A stretch of DNA of 64,000 nt from SVTX01 sp045602385 (lineage in GTDB: Bacteria; Bacillota; Clostridia; Oscillospirales; CAG-272). Location: contig JAZSBL010000045.1 of NCBI GenBank assembly GCA_045602385.1, positions 20,848 to 84,847 on the forward strand. The letters run 5' to 3'. Of the stretch, positions 51,442 to 60,918 are shown piece after piece (the first letter of the stretch is position 1; the number at the start of each line of letters is the position of its first letter). The position numbers and the translations under genes are program-made. The notes under the pieces were generated by a model. That model worked only from the letters and a program-made list of their open reading frames with translations. It was not told the origin of the DNA and searched no databases.

Positions 51442-52335
51442 CTAAACTAAATCATAATTTTTTAAGACGGCGATTAGTCGGTCGCGAGTTGCATCGTCAG
51501 GCTCGCAGAGGGGGAGGCGAAACTCCTCGGCGCAATATCCCATAAGGGAAAGGGCAGTCTTTACCGGTATCGGATTTAGCTCCAAAAACATTGAATTCAT
51601 AAGGGTCAGGTATCTCTCGTGCAGCTCTTTTGCTCCGCGAGTGTCGCCCTCAAGCCACTTATGGCACAGGTCACTCATCTCGCCCGGGATCACGTTTGAC
51701 ACGACCGAAATTACTCCCAAGCCTCCCAGCGCAAGCATCGGTAAGGTCTGGTCGTCGTTTCCCGAATAAATATCAAGATCAGCTCCGCACTCTGCTACAA
51801 GCCTTGCGATCGCGCTTATATTTCCGCTCGCCTCCTTGACTCCTACGATATTTTCATGCTTTGCAAGCTCACGGTAGACGTTAAGTGTGATATTGGTACC
51901 CGTGCGAGATGGAACGTTGTAGAGGATCACCGGCTTTTCCGCGGCATCTGCTATCGCGGCGTAGCTTTTTACAAGTCCTCGCTCGGTCGCCTTATTGTAG
52001 TAAGGCGTCACGCAGAGCAGAGCGTCATAGCCTATGTGTGAAGCAAATTTGGAGCGCTCTGCAGCCAATGCGATATTGTTTGAGCCCGTGCCCGCGATCA
52101 TGGGTACTCTGCCATCGACTTTTTCAAGCGCAAAGGCAAGCACCTCGCGGTACTCCTTATCGGCAAGCGTTGCGCACTCGCCCGTAGTGCCGCATATCAC
52201 AAGCGCGTCTATGCCGGCATCAATTTGAAAATCGATAAGCTTGCCCAAGGCTATGTAGTCGATCTCGCCGTCGCGAAACGGAGTTACAAGAGCGGTTGCC
52301 GCGCCCTTGAATATGCATTTTTTTGCTTTGCTCAT
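51442..52335 (-). CDS. dapA: 4-hydroxy-tetrahydrodipicolinate synthase
   Basis: 297 residues. It condenses pyruvate with aspartate semialdehyde, the first committed step to diaminopimelate/lysine and, in spore formers, dipicolinate. CGTTGECAT near 45, the Tyr in YNVPSRTG near 135, and the Schiff-base Lys in GVKEASG near 163 are present. ATG 52335 follows GAGGGGAGAT; an upstream ATG at 52395 lacks a site. It is divergent from queA. No other lysine genes are adjacent. Confidence 0.95.
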   Translation of the reverse strand: MSKAKKCIFKGAATALVTPFRDGEIDYIALGKLIDFQIDAGIDALVICGTTGECATLADKEYREVLAFALEKVDGRVPMIAGTGSNNIALAAERSKFASHIGYDALLCVTPYYNKATERGLVKSYAAIADAAEKPVILYNVPSRTGTNITLNVYRELAKHENIVGVKEASGNISAIARLVAECGADLDIYSGNDDQTLPMLALGGLGVISVVSNVIPGEMSDLCHKWLEGDTRGAKELHERYLTLMNSMFLELNPIPVKTALSLMGYCAEEFRLPLCEPDDATRDRLIAVLKNYDLV

Positions 52336-52374
52336 AAAAATCTCCCCTCTTTCCGCCATTTTGGACTTAAAGTA

Positions 52375-52403
52375 TTGCAAAATTGCGTTGTTCATGTTAT
52401 AAT
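52375..52403 (+). promoter_or_regulatory. Promoter of queA
   Basis: TTGCAA (52375-52380), 17 bases, TATAAT (52398-52403). Confidence 0.7.
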
Positions 52404-52473
52404 TATTCGATTAAACAGTATTTCTTTATAAAATTATATGACGGCGGGGAAAAACTCGCCACACGGAGAAAAA

Positions 52474-53559
52474 ATGAACGAAAACAAGGTAATTATAAAC
52501 GAAAAGGCACCGACCGATCTGGTTACGGCGGATTTTGACTATTATCTGCCCGAGGAGCTTATCGCCCAGCATCCCGAACGCGAGCGCGACCACAGCAGGC
52601 TGATGCTTCTTAACAGGGCGGAGGGTACTATCGACCACAAGCATTTTTACGATATTATAGACTACATTAATCCCGGTGACGTCCTTGTCGTAAACGACTC
52701 AAAGGTCATTCCCGCGCGCATCTACGGACACGTGGAGGGCAGGGAGGAAGCCACGCTTGAGCTTTTGCTTCTCCGTCAACGCGAGCTTGATGCATGGGAG
52801 TGCCTTGTAAAGCCCGGAAAACGAGCTAAGATCGGCATGAGATCGGTCTTTGGCAACGGCATGCTTGAGGGCGAGGTCGTATCAATCACCGACGAGGGTA
52901 ACAGACTAATAAAATTCAGCTACGACAAGGAAAAATATGAGAACATATACAACGTTCTGAATATTATCGGCCTTATGCCGCTTCCGCCCTATATTACCGA
53001 GCAGCTTGGCGACAACAGCCGCTACCAGACCGTTTACGCAAAGGACGAGGGAAGCGCGGCAGCTCCCACCGCGGGCTTGCACTTTACCACCGAGCTTATC
53101 GAGAAGCTTAAGGCAAAGGGCGTCGCAATAGCGCCCGTAATGCTTCACGTCGGACTTGGCACCTTCCGTCCCGTAAAGGCTGACAGACTTGACGAGCACG
53201 TTATGCACACCGAGTTTTTCTCGGTATCACGCGAGAGCGCAGAGCTTATAAACTCTAGCAGAGCCGCGGGAGGCAGAGTGATCTGCGTTGGCACAACCTC
53301 CTGCCGTACACTTGAGAGCGCGTCCGACGAGAACGGTATAGTTCACGCAATGAACGCGGACACAGGAATATTCATTTATCCCGGATATAAATTCAAAGCG
53401 GTGGATGCTCTTATAACGAATTTCCATCTTCCGCAGAGCACTCTTATAATGCTCGTTTCCGCTTTTTACAACAGAGAAAAGGTTATGGAGGCGTATAAAA
53501 CCGCAGTCGAGGAGAAGTACAGATTCTTCTCGTTCGGCGATGCTATGTTTATTCAGTAA
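52474..53559 (+). CDS. queA: tRNA preQ1 ribosyltransferase-isomerase
   Basis: 361 residues, near the usual 340-360. It transfers the ribosyl part of SAM to preQ1 at the wobble base of tRNA to give epoxyqueuosine. ELIAQHPERERDHSRLM at the N terminus, PTAGLHFT near 220 and FHLPQSTLIMLVSA near the C terminus are family hallmarks. ATG 52474 follows CGGAG. queG and tgt are not in the window. Confidence 0.96.
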   Translation: MNENKVIINEKAPTDLVTADFDYYLPEELIAQHPERERDHSRLMLLNRAEGTIDHKHFYDIIDYINPGDVLVVNDSKVIPARIYGHVEGREEATLELLLLRQRELDAWECLVKPGKRAKIGMRSVFGNGMLEGEVVSITDEGNRLIKFSYDKEKYENIYNVLNIIGLMPLPPYITEQLGDNSRYQTVYAKDEGSAAAPTAGLHFTTELIEKLKAKGVAIAPVMLHVGLGTFRPVKADRLDEHVMHTEFFSVSRESAELINSSRAAGGRVICVGTTSCRTLESASDENGIVHAMNADTGIFIYPGYKFKAVDALITNFHLPQSTLIMLVSAFYNREKVMEAYKTAVEEKYRFFSFGDAMFIQ

Positions 53560-53572
53560 CAGGGAGGATGCG

Positions 53573-53634
53573 TTAGGGAAACCCTTTTGGGCAAAAGGGC
53601 TTTCCCTAAAACCCTTCCCCAAACCCTTAATAAG
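53573..53634 (+). repeat. Two-part hairpin element, variant copy E4
   Basis: Stem TTAGGGAAA-CCCTTTT pairs with AAAAGGG-C-TTTCCCTAA around GGGC (53573-53609), then a tail CCCTTCCCCAAACCCTTAAT (53612-53631). Loop TTTGGG is complementary to tail CCCAAA. Confidence 0.6.
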
Positions 53635-53644
53635 AATATATGGT

Positions 53645-53729
53645 GTAGCCGTTTTGTGATACGAAATGGCTACGAAATAACCCAAGGCTGTTTTATTTGG
53701 GAGTTTTTGCGGAGCTTTTTTCAAAAAGC
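53645..53729 (+). other. Imperfect hairpins before miaA
   Basis: GTAGCC/GGCTAC (53645-53673, inner mismatches), CCCAA/TTGGG, and GCTTTTTTCAAAAAGC. The last resembles an E-element apical loop. Probably a decayed element; not coding. Confidence 0.45.
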
Positions 53730-53778
53730 GACCGCGTCTCCCCCCCGCATCCCCGCATTCCCACGAAAGGAGATTATT

Positions 53779-54726
53779 ATGCCTGAAAACAGAATAAAAA
53801 TTTTGGCAGTGACAGGTCCTACCGCGTCGGGCAAGACGAGTCTTGCTATCGCGCTTGCGCGCGAGCTTAACGGCGAGATAATCTCCTGCGATTCTATGCA
53901 GATATACCGCGAGATGGACATCGGTACGGCGAAGCCCACGCGCGAGGAGCAGGCGGCGGTCAAACATCATTTGATAGATATTCTTCCGCCCGACGCTCCG
54001 TATTCCTGCTCGGATTACGTTAAGGATGCCGAGGCGGCTATCGCCGATATTGTTGCACGCGGAAAGCTCCCGATCTTCTGCGGCGGAACCGGTCTTTATC
54101 TTGACAGACTCCTGCGCGGCGGAAACGACGACGATGCGGCGTGCGACCCCACGATCCGCGAGGAATTAAAGAAATTCTACGAGGAAAGCGGCGCAGACGC
54201 GCTCTACGACAGGCTTGTCGCGCTTGATCCGGAGGCGGCGGCAACTATTCACAAGAACAATGTCAAAAGAGTAATGCGCGCAATTGAGATCTGTCTTGTA
54301 ACGGGACAAAAAAAGAGTGATATCGACAAGAAAAACTCCGAAATGTCGGACAAATATGACGCAACGGTCATCACGCTCGCATTTAACAACCGCGATCTGC
54401 TTTACGAGAGAATAGACAGGAGAGTCGACGCGATGATCGACGAAGGGCTTGTTGAGGAAACAAAAAAGCTGCTCCGCATGGGTGTGTTTGAGCGATCAGT
54501 TACCGCATCGCAGGCCATAGGCTACAAGGAGCTTTTCCCCTATCTTTGCGGAGAGGACTCGCTTGAAAATTGCATAGACGAGCTTAAACGCGCATCACGC
54601 AGATACGCAAAGAGACAGATCACCTGGTTTTCGGGCAAGGACTATACTAAAAAGGTCTTTGCAGACAACGAAAACGGCATGAAAACATTTGAAGAGATTG
54701 TAAATATTTCGAAAAAACTCTTTTAA
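53779..54726 (+). CDS. miaA: tRNA dimethylallyltransferase
   Basis: 315 residues. It adds the isopentenyl group to A37 of tRNAs reading UNN codons. GPTASGKTSLA (about 12-22) is the P-loop, SCDSMQIYREMDIGTAKP near 40-57 is the substrate region, and GGTGLYLDRLL lies near 105. ATG 53779 follows GAAAGGAGAT; the longer frame upstream crosses the repeat region and is discounted. Confidence 0.96.
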   Translation: MPENRIKILAVTGPTASGKTSLAIALARELNGEIISCDSMQIYREMDIGTAKPTREEQAAVKHHLIDILPPDAPYSCSDYVKDAEAAIADIVARGKLPIFCGGTGLYLDRLLRGGNDDDAACDPTIREELKKFYEESGADALYDRLVALDPEAAATIHKNNVKRVMRAIEICLVTGQKKSDIDKKNSEMSDKYDATVITLAFNNRDLLYERIDRRVDAMIDEGLVEETKKLLRMGVFERSVTASQAIGYKELFPYLCGEDSLENCIDELKRASRRYAKRQITWFSGKDYTKKVFADNENGMKTFEEIVNISKKLF

Positions 54727-54779
54727 TACTTTAAAAATTATGTTATAATATTTATATATAGCCGAATTTGGGGGATAAT

Positions 54780-56156
54780 GTGAGGATCAGATTGCCGCGT
54801 AGAGATAAAAGCCGAGTCAAGACCTACAAGCAGACGGTAGTTAATGCCGTCATTCTTGTAGTTGTGCTCTCTGCGTTCTTATACGTTGCGGTTCAGATCT
54901 CGCACAACTTCTCCACCCAGGTATCAACGCAGAGGACCCAGACCGTGACCGACGTATCCTACACCTTTTTAGAGGGATGTGTTTTCAAGGACGGCGAGGC
55001 GCTTACCGCCTCAGGCGATATAGTACACTATCTTGTTCCGGACGGCGCAAAGGTCGGCGTGGGGCAGGCCTATGCGGAGGTATATTCCGGCACCTCGATC
55101 CCATCAGGTGAGAGAAGGGCGACAGAGGACAGGCTCAACGAGCTTTCCGCGCGCATACTGATGCTTGAATCCGGACTTGAGGGCGGCAAAAACACCTCCG
55201 ATCTCGGAAATATCGGAGATGACATTTCTGACGGTTATTACGCTTATATAGACGCGATCCTTTCGGGGGATATCCCCGCGGCCGACAAGTCGGGTGAGAG
55301 CCTTCTTGGATCAATGATAGACTACTCCGCCATAACTCTTGCGGAGAAGACGCAAAACACGCTCTCGAACCTTAAGGGAGAGCGAGAGGCACTTCTGGCA
55401 AGCATAGGCGGCACAAAAACAACACTTGTCAGCAACAAAAGCTTTACCTTTTATCGCGAAGCCGACGGCTATGAGTCGACTCTAAATTCATCGCTCGTAA
55501 ACCGACTTGACCGTGACACGCTTGACACGCTCATGAACACCGACCGAGAATCAACCGGCAATGCGATGGGAAGCATGGTGTATTCCACAAAGTGGTATAT
55601 TGCGATTCCGGTAGACGAGGCAGGATACGAGACCTTTCGCCAAGGTGTCGGTAGCACTTACGAGGTCGAGTTGCTCGGAAACGACGGTCTTACGGTAAGC
55701 ATGCTGCTTGAATCTGTTGTGGCAAAGGATACGTCTCCCGTGATGATGCCCGAGGATAGCGGCGAGCTTGAAAGCGAGGTCGGCACAGAGACCGTCGCAG
55801 ATCACCTTGATACGTCGCGCTCCTATCTGCTGTTTTCAAGCCTTGACCTTGCGAAGATCGCGGGGCTTGACCGCCACGTGAGCGTAAGAATAACGCTGGG
55901 CAGCACATCCGGATACCGCGTTCCGCGTGAGGCGGTCTATACCGTCGGCGAGGATACCGGGGTATATATTCTTGTGGGTAATATGATAGAGTTTCGCCGC
56001 ATCACGGTAATTGGTGAGGGCGATGGGTATTACATTGTAAGCACGTATGAGAGAGATCTTGAGGACAGTCTTACAAGCCAGACTCCATATCTCAACATAA
56101 ACGATCTGATAGTCACATCGGGCAGAGACCTGTATGACGGAAAGCTACTTGATTAA
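54780..56156 (+). CDS. HlyD-like membrane-anchored protein next to the ylm cluster
   Basis: 458 residues from GTG 54780, preceded by GGGGGAT. One helix at about 24-42 follows a basic start (RLPRRDKSRVK). The remainder is extracytoplasmic, with a lipoyl-like segment (VPDGAKVGVGQAYAEVYSG) and a long helical hairpin, as in membrane-fusion adaptors. The gene precedes yggS in many Clostridia, suggesting a role tied to division or envelope; that is inferred from context. A TATAAT at 54744-54749 may be its promoter, but no good -35 is seen. Confidence 0.75.
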   Translation: MRIRLPRRDKSRVKTYKQTVVNAVILVVVLSAFLYVAVQISHNFSTQVSTQRTQTVTDVSYTFLEGCVFKDGEALTASGDIVHYLVPDGAKVGVGQAYAEVYSGTSIPSGERRATEDRLNELSARILMLESGLEGGKNTSDLGNIGDDISDGYYAYIDAILSGDIPAADKSGESLLGSMIDYSAITLAEKTQNTLSNLKGEREALLASIGGTKTTLVSNKSFTFYREADGYESTLNSSLVNRLDRDTLDTLMNTDRESTGNAMGSMVYSTKWYIAIPVDEAGYETFRQGVGSTYEVELLGNDGLTVSMLLESVVAKDTSPVMMPEDSGELESEVGTETVADHLDTSRSYLLFSSLDLAKIAGLDRHVSVRITLGSTSGYRVPREAVYTVGEDTGVYILVGNMIEFRRITVIGEGDGYYIVSTYERDLEDSLTSQTPYLNINDLIVTSGRDLYDGKLLD

Positions 56157-56157
56157 A

Positions 56158-56853
56158 ATGGACTATTCGTATATTGATGAAAATGTCGCGCGCGTCCGCG
56201 AGCGGATAGCCGAAGCGGCAAGGCGGTCAGGGCGAAATGCCGACGACGTGCTGCTTTTGGCGGCTATAAAAAGCGCAGATGCGGGTGAGGTCAACCATCT
56301 TCACTCGGCACTTGGAATAAACGACGTCGGTGAGAACAGGGTTCAACAGCTGACCGAGAGATACGACAAGCTTTGGCGTGAAGGGCTGAACATTCACTTC
56401 ATCGGCTCGCTTCAGACCAACAAGGTCAAATACATTATAGATAAGGTGTCGCTTATTCACTCGCTTGACTCTCTGCGTCTTTGCGACGAGATAGAAAAGC
56501 AAGCGGGAAAACGTGGCGTTGTCGCGAAAGTTCTCGTGGAGATCAACTCCGGCAACGAGGAGAACAAGGGCGGCATCGAGCCCTCGGAGGTCGAGCGTTT
56601 TTGCGTTGACCTTCAAAAATACAAGTGCATAGAGCTTTGCGGCTTTATGACCATGGCACCGAGATGCGAATGCAAATCTGACTACTATCCCTATTTTGAA
56701 AAGACAAGGCTGATAGCCGACAGGGTCTGGACAAACGCGCTTGGTAGATCGGGAAGCCCGATACTTTCAATGGGAATGAGCGAAAGCTTTGATGCGGCGG
56801 TCGAATGCGGCGCAACGCTGGTGCGCGTTGGCAGAACGCTGTTTGCAAAATAA
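56158..56853 (+). CDS. yggS: YggS/YlmE-family PLP homeostasis protein
   Basis: 231 residues. VLLLAAIKSAD near 35 carries the PLP Lys, GENRVQQ lies near 60, HFIGSLQTNKVK near 82, SGNEENKGG near 135 and GMSESF near 205. It binds PLP without known catalysis and balances B6 and amino-acid pools. ATG 56158 (MDYSYIDENV) aligns with family starts; ATG 56134, inside the HlyD gene, is possible. Confidence 0.93.
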   Translation: MDYSYIDENVARVRERIAEAARRSGRNADDVLLLAAIKSADAGEVNHLHSALGINDVGENRVQQLTERYDKLWREGLNIHFIGSLQTNKVKYIIDKVSLIHSLDSLRLCDEIEKQAGKRGVVAKVLVEINSGNEENKGGIEPSEVERFCVDLQKYKCIELCGFMTMAPRCECKSDYYPYFEKTRLIADRVWTNALGRSGSPILSMGMSESFDAAVECGATLVRVGRTLFAK

Positions 56854-56868
56854 ATTCCAATATTACAG

Positions 56869-56897
56869 TTGAGTAAAAAATAAGACTAATATATAAA
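56869..56897 (+). promoter_or_regulatory. Promoter of sepF
   Basis: TTGAGT (56869-56874), 17 bases, TATAAA (56892-56897). This would allow sepF to be expressed apart from yggS. Confidence 0.55.
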
Positions 56898-56939
56898 TTG
56901 CCCTTCATTTTAAGAGAAGGACACGAAAGGATGAACAAA

Positions 56940-57455
56940 ATGGAAAAGAAATTCTGGTGGTTTTCAAAGAAAAACGATCCCGCTTCCGATTTCACAGAGA
57001 TTAACAACGGCTACTACGGCGAGGACATGAGAGCAGATGATGCAAGCGCGTCCAACACCGGATACTACGGCTACGGTGACGACAACGGCGACGTAAGCGT
57101 AGTTCTTTCGGGCGACCCCTCCAAAAAGGAGCCCCTTACAAAGAAAACATTTTCTCCTCTTACATGCGCAGACAGCGCGGAAATAGTTGACGCCTTTAAG
57201 GAAGGCAAGGCTTGCGTTATTTGTGTAGAAGAGCTTGACAAGCCCAATTTCCTCCGCCTCTTCGACTACCTTATGGGTGCCGTTCAGGCGCTTGACGGAA
57301 CACTCGACAGAATAGACAGAGACACCGTCGTTCTTCTCCCCTACGGAACAGACGAGGATATCTCGATTGACGATATTCCCGATGCCGAGGACGAGGAAGA
57401 GGACGAGGATGAATACAAGGACGAGGAGTCCGAGGACGACGGGGATATTGACTGA
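56940..57455 (+). CDS. sepF: Cell-division protein SepF with acidic tail
   Basis: 171 residues. The conserved SepF domain spans about 65-145 (FSPLTCADSAEIVDAFKEG, then RLFDYLMGAVQALDG). SepF bundles FtsZ at the septum and anchors it through an N-terminal amphipathic helix; here MEKKFWWFSKK fits. The last 25 residues are almost all Asp/Glu, more than usual. ATG 56940 has AAAGG at good spacing; ATG 56931 is too close. Confidence 0.92.
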   Translation: MEKKFWWFSKKNDPASDFTEINNGYYGEDMRADDASASNTGYYGYGDDNGDVSVVLSGDPSKKEPLTKKTFSPLTCADSAEIVDAFKEGKACVICVEELDKPNFLRLFDYLMGAVQALDGTLDRIDRDTVVLLPYGTDEDISIDDIPDAEDEEEDEDEYKDEESEDDGDID

Positions 57456-57482
57456 TAACAATCTATCAGGAGGTGCAACGTT

Positions 57483-57764
57483 TTGCCCGAACCGCTTTAT
57501 GTTTTGGTCAATTTTGTGCTGATATTCATTGAGGTGCTGTCGTTCGCGATGCTTATCCGCGCCATTCTAAGCTGGCTTACCGACGGATCAAGCAAGATCG
57601 CGCGATTCCTCTACGTTCTGACAGAGCCTGCGATCATGCCCGTTCGCAAGCTTATGGTGAAGATGAATTGGCTGCAGAATTCACCTATCGATTTTTCTTT
57701 TACTATTACCTATTTCGTGCTGATGATAGTTGAGATAATACTCTCATCCTACATCGGTCTGTAA
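57483..57764 (+). CDS. yggT: YggT/YlmG-family membrane protein
   Basis: 93 residues, two hydrophobic helices around the conserved loop SWLTDGSSKIARFLYVLTEP. The start is TTG 57483, seven bases after AGGAGGTG. It belongs to the division cluster; its exact role is unknown. Confidence 0.9.
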   Translation: MPEPLYVLVNFVLIFIEVLSFAMLIRAILSWLTDGSSKIARFLYVLTEPAIMPVRKLMVKMNWLQNSPIDFSFTITYFVLMIVEIILSSYIGL

Positions 57765-57944
57765 TACGAAATATAATCTCGCCACAAAGCTCCTCTGCAC
57801 GGTTCTTACCTGCGGGGGGCTTGCGTGCGCGGCGAGCCCCCGACGGGCGATATAACACTGTAAACATTTTAAGCTTAAATACATTTTGTCTTAGTCTTTG
57901 CGCCGCATATGTGCAAGCGGAAGACATGTAAGGAGTAACTACAA

Positions 57945-60752
57945 ATGGCAAAGGATTACACAAGTTCACTGAACTTACCTAAAACAGAATTTTCGATGAA
58001 GGCAAATCTTCCCCAGAGAGAGCCCGAAATGCTCAAATACTGGGAAGGAATCGACCTATATAAGAGAATGGTCGAGGTCAGAGAGGGAAGAGAGAAGTTC
58101 TCATTCCACGACGGCCCTCCCTTCTCAAACGGAAACATCCACATGGGTCACGCCCTTAACAAAATACTTAAGGACTTCATCAACAAATACAAGGCAATGC
58201 AGGGCTACAGGATCTCCTACGTTCCCGGCTGGGATAACCACGGAATGCCTATCGAGTCCGCTATCATCAAGAAGAACAAGCTTGACAGAAAGAAAATGTC
58301 TATCCCCGAGTTCCGTTCGGCTTGCGAGGAGTTCGCGCTAGGCTTCGTGCATAAGCAGGCAGAGCAGTTCAAGCGTCTCGGTCTTGTTGCAGATTGGGAG
58401 AACCCCTACCTCACCATGTCCCCCGAATTCGAGGCGGCAGAGGTAAAGGTGTTCGGCGAGATGTTCAAGAGAGGATACATCTACAAGGGACTTAAGCCCG
58501 TTTACTGGTGCCCTAAGGACGAGACCGCTCTTGCAGAGGCAGAGATCGAGTATCAGACCGATAAGTGCACATCTATCTACGTAAAGTTCAAGGTGGCAGA
58601 CGATAAGGGCAAGCTTGCCTCTGTTTGCGATCTTGACAAGACATATTTCGTTATCTGGACAACTACCACATGGACACTTCCCGGCAACCTTGCGATCGCG
58701 CTCAATCCCGACGAGGAGTACGACCTTGTAAAGGTTGAGAGTGGCGAGGTCTACGTGCTTGCAAAGGCCCTTACAGAGGCAACTCTTAAGGCTGCGGGCA
58801 TCGAATCCTACGAGGTCGTTGCAACATATCAGGGTAAGGAATTTGAGTACATGACCGCTCAACACCCCTTCCTTGACAGAAAGAGTGTTGTTGTTAACGC
58901 AGATTACGTTACTATGGACAGCGGTACAGGCTGTGTTCATACCGCTCCCGGCTTCGGCGCAGATGACTATCAGACCTGCCGCCGCTACAACATTGATATT
59001 ATCGTCCCCGTTGACGACCGCGGTTATCAGACCGAGGACGCAGGCAAGTTTGCGGGAATGTATTACGCCGCATCCAACGACGCTATCCTTGAGGATATGA
59101 AGGAATCCGGCGCGCTTCTCGCATCCGAGGAGATCGAGCACGAGTATCCTCACTGCTGGAGATGCAAGTCTCCCATTATCTTCCGCGCAACCCCTCAGTG
59201 GTTCTGCTCGGTTGACGCGTTCAAGGACGAGGCCGCAGAATCCTGCAAGGAGGTCAAGTGGCTCCCTGCGTGGGGTGAGGAGAGAATGGTACAGATGATC
59301 CGTGAGAGAGCCGATTGGTGTATCTCCCGTCAGCGCCATTGGGGTCTTCCCATTCCCGTATTCTACTGCGATGAGTGCAAGAAGCCCATCTGCAATGATG
59401 AGACAATCGCTAAGGTATCCGCTCTCTTTGGAGAGAAGGGATCTAACGCTTGGTTCTCGCTTGAAGCAAGCGAGATCCTCGGCGAGGGCTTCGTATGTCC
59501 TCACTGCGGTAAGGCTCACGGCTTTACAAAGGAAACAAACACTCTTGACGGTTGGTTCGACTCAGGCTCATCACACTACGCGGTTCTTGAGTGCAGAGAG
59601 AACGAGACATGGCCCTCCGACATTTATCTCGAGGGCGGCGACCAGTACAGAGGTTGGTTCCAGGCATCTCTCCTTACCGCCGTTGGTTCGACCGGCATAG
59701 CAAAGGCTCCCTTTAAGGCAGTCCTTACTCACGGTTGGGTAGTTGACGGTGAGGGCAAGGCAATGCACAAATCACTTGGCAACTCGATAAGCCCCGACGA
59801 CACCGTTAAGAAGTACGGCGCAGAGCTTGTTCGTCTTTGGGCGGCATCCAGCGATTATCACGCTGACGTTCGCTGCTCCGAGAACATCTTCAAGCAGCTC
59901 TCCGAGTCCTACAGAAAGATCAGAAACACCGCGCGTATCATGATGGCTAACCTCGGTGATTTCAATCCCGACACTGATATGGTCGCGTTTGACGATATGC
60001 TTGAGATCGACCAGTGGATCGTTGCTGAAACCAACAAGCTTGTAAAGCTTTGCATGGAAGCCTACGACGAGTATGAATTCCACATCGTCTACCACGCTAT
60101 CAATAAATTCTGCACGATAGAGCTTTCCAAGCTTTATATCGATATTACAAAGGACCGCCTTTACGTTGAACGAGCAGACAGCCAGAAGAGAAGAAGCGGA
60201 CAGAGCGCGCTCTACCACGTTCTCTCTATCATCACAAGACTTCTCGCTCCCGTTATCTCCTTTACAGCAGAGGAGATCTGGAAGGCTATGCCTCACGGTG
60301 AGGATGACAAGCTTGAGTCTGTATTCCTCAACGATATGCCCAGATACAGCAAGGCGTTCGCGGACGAAACCGCTGCTCTTATGGCAAAGTGGGATAAGCT
60401 CTTTGAGTATCGCGACGACGTAATGAAGGCTCTTGAGCTTGCACGCGCCGAGAAGATGATCGGTAAGTCGCTTGACGCGAAGGTTACGGTATACACGAAT
60501 GACGACGAGGCTTATAACACTCTCGCGGCATTTGAGTCCGAGCTTGCAACCACATACATCACCTCTCAGGCTTGCGTTGTCAAGGGCGATGCTCCCGAGG
60601 GCGCATTCACCGAAACACAGACGGGTATCGCAGTTAAGGTCGAGGCGGCAGAGGGACACAAGTGCGCTCGCTGCTGGTCTTACTCCGACAAGGGAGAGTT
60701 CGACGCGGACGGAGATTTCCTCTGCGAGAGATGTAAGAATATTTTGAATTAA
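57945..60752 (+). CDS. ileS: Isoleucyl-tRNA synthetase
   Basis: 935 residues, normal length. HIGH motif HMGHALNK near 66-73, KMSKS equivalent MHKSLGNS near 607, an editing domain between, and a C-terminal zinc site CARCW...CERC. AAGGAG precedes the ATG. The 180-base upstream gap holds a GGGGGCT/AGCCCCC hairpin but no T-box sequence. In Bacillus, ylmH and divIVA lie between yggT and ileS; neither is here. Confidence 0.97.
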   Translation: MAKDYTSSLNLPKTEFSMKANLPQREPEMLKYWEGIDLYKRMVEVREGREKFSFHDGPPFSNGNIHMGHALNKILKDFINKYKAMQGYRISYVPGWDNHGMPIESAIIKKNKLDRKKMSIPEFRSACEEFALGFVHKQAEQFKRLGLVADWENPYLTMSPEFEAAEVKVFGEMFKRGYIYKGLKPVYWCPKDETALAEAEIEYQTDKCTSIYVKFKVADDKGKLASVCDLDKTYFVIWTTTTWTLPGNLAIALNPDEEYDLVKVESGEVYVLAKALTEATLKAAGIESYEVVATYQGKEFEYMTAQHPFLDRKSVVVNADYVTMDSGTGCVHTAPGFGADDYQTCRRYNIDIIVPVDDRGYQTEDAGKFAGMYYAASNDAILEDMKESGALLASEEIEHEYPHCWRCKSPIIFRATPQWFCSVDAFKDEAAESCKEVKWLPAWGEERMVQMIRERADWCISRQRHWGLPIPVFYCDECKKPICNDETIAKVSALFGEKGSNAWFSLEASEILGEGFVCPHCGKAHGFTKETNTLDGWFDSGSSHYAVLECRENETWPSDIYLEGGDQYRGWFQASLLTAVGSTGIAKAPFKAVLTHGWVVDGEGKAMHKSLGNSISPDDTVKKYGAELVRLWAASSDYHADVRCSENIFKQLSESYRKIRNTARIMMANLGDFNPDTDMVAFDDMLEIDQWIVAETNKLVKLCMEAYDEYEFHIVYHAINKFCTIELSKLYIDITKDRLYVERADSQKRRSGQSALYHVLSIITRLLAPVISFTAEEIWKAMPHGEDDKLESVFLNDMPRYSKAFADETAALMAKWDKLFEYRDDVMKALELARAEKMIGKSLDAKVTVYTNDDEAYNTLAAFESELATTYITSQACVVKGDAPEGAFTETQTGIAVKVEAAEGHKCARCWSYSDKGEFDADGDFLCERCKNILN

Positions 60753-60761
60753 TTTATGGAA

Positions 60762-60911
60762 TATGGGGGAAGGGAAAACTTCTTGAAAGAAGTTTCTCCC
60801 TTCCCAAGCGTCATTTTTGACGCGCACGCGGTGTTTTGCGTAGCAAAAGCCGCCGCGCTCGCGATGCGAGCGCATCGCCCCTAACCCTTTCAAGAACTTC
60901 CAATAGAAAGG
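60762..60911 (+). repeat. Two-part hairpin element, copy E5, with three inserted hairpins
   Basis: First hairpin GGGAAGGG/CCCTTCCC (60767-60805) with inner AAACTTC/GAAGTTT. Then GCGTCA/TGACGC (60808-60823), TTTTGC/GCAAAA (60834-60848) and GCGCTCGC/GCGAGCGC (60855-60873). Tail CCCTTTCAAGAACTTCCAAT. TTCTTGAAAG (60780-60789) is complementary to CTTTCAAGAA (60887-60896). Confidence 0.82.
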
Positions 60912-60918
60912 ATTTTTT

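Noticed and set aside
57765..57944. A T-box riboswitch before ileS
   Set aside because: The leader is only 180 bases and lacks the conserved T-box sequence (TGGNACCGCG type) and a specifier-loop arrangement; only one GC hairpin is seen.
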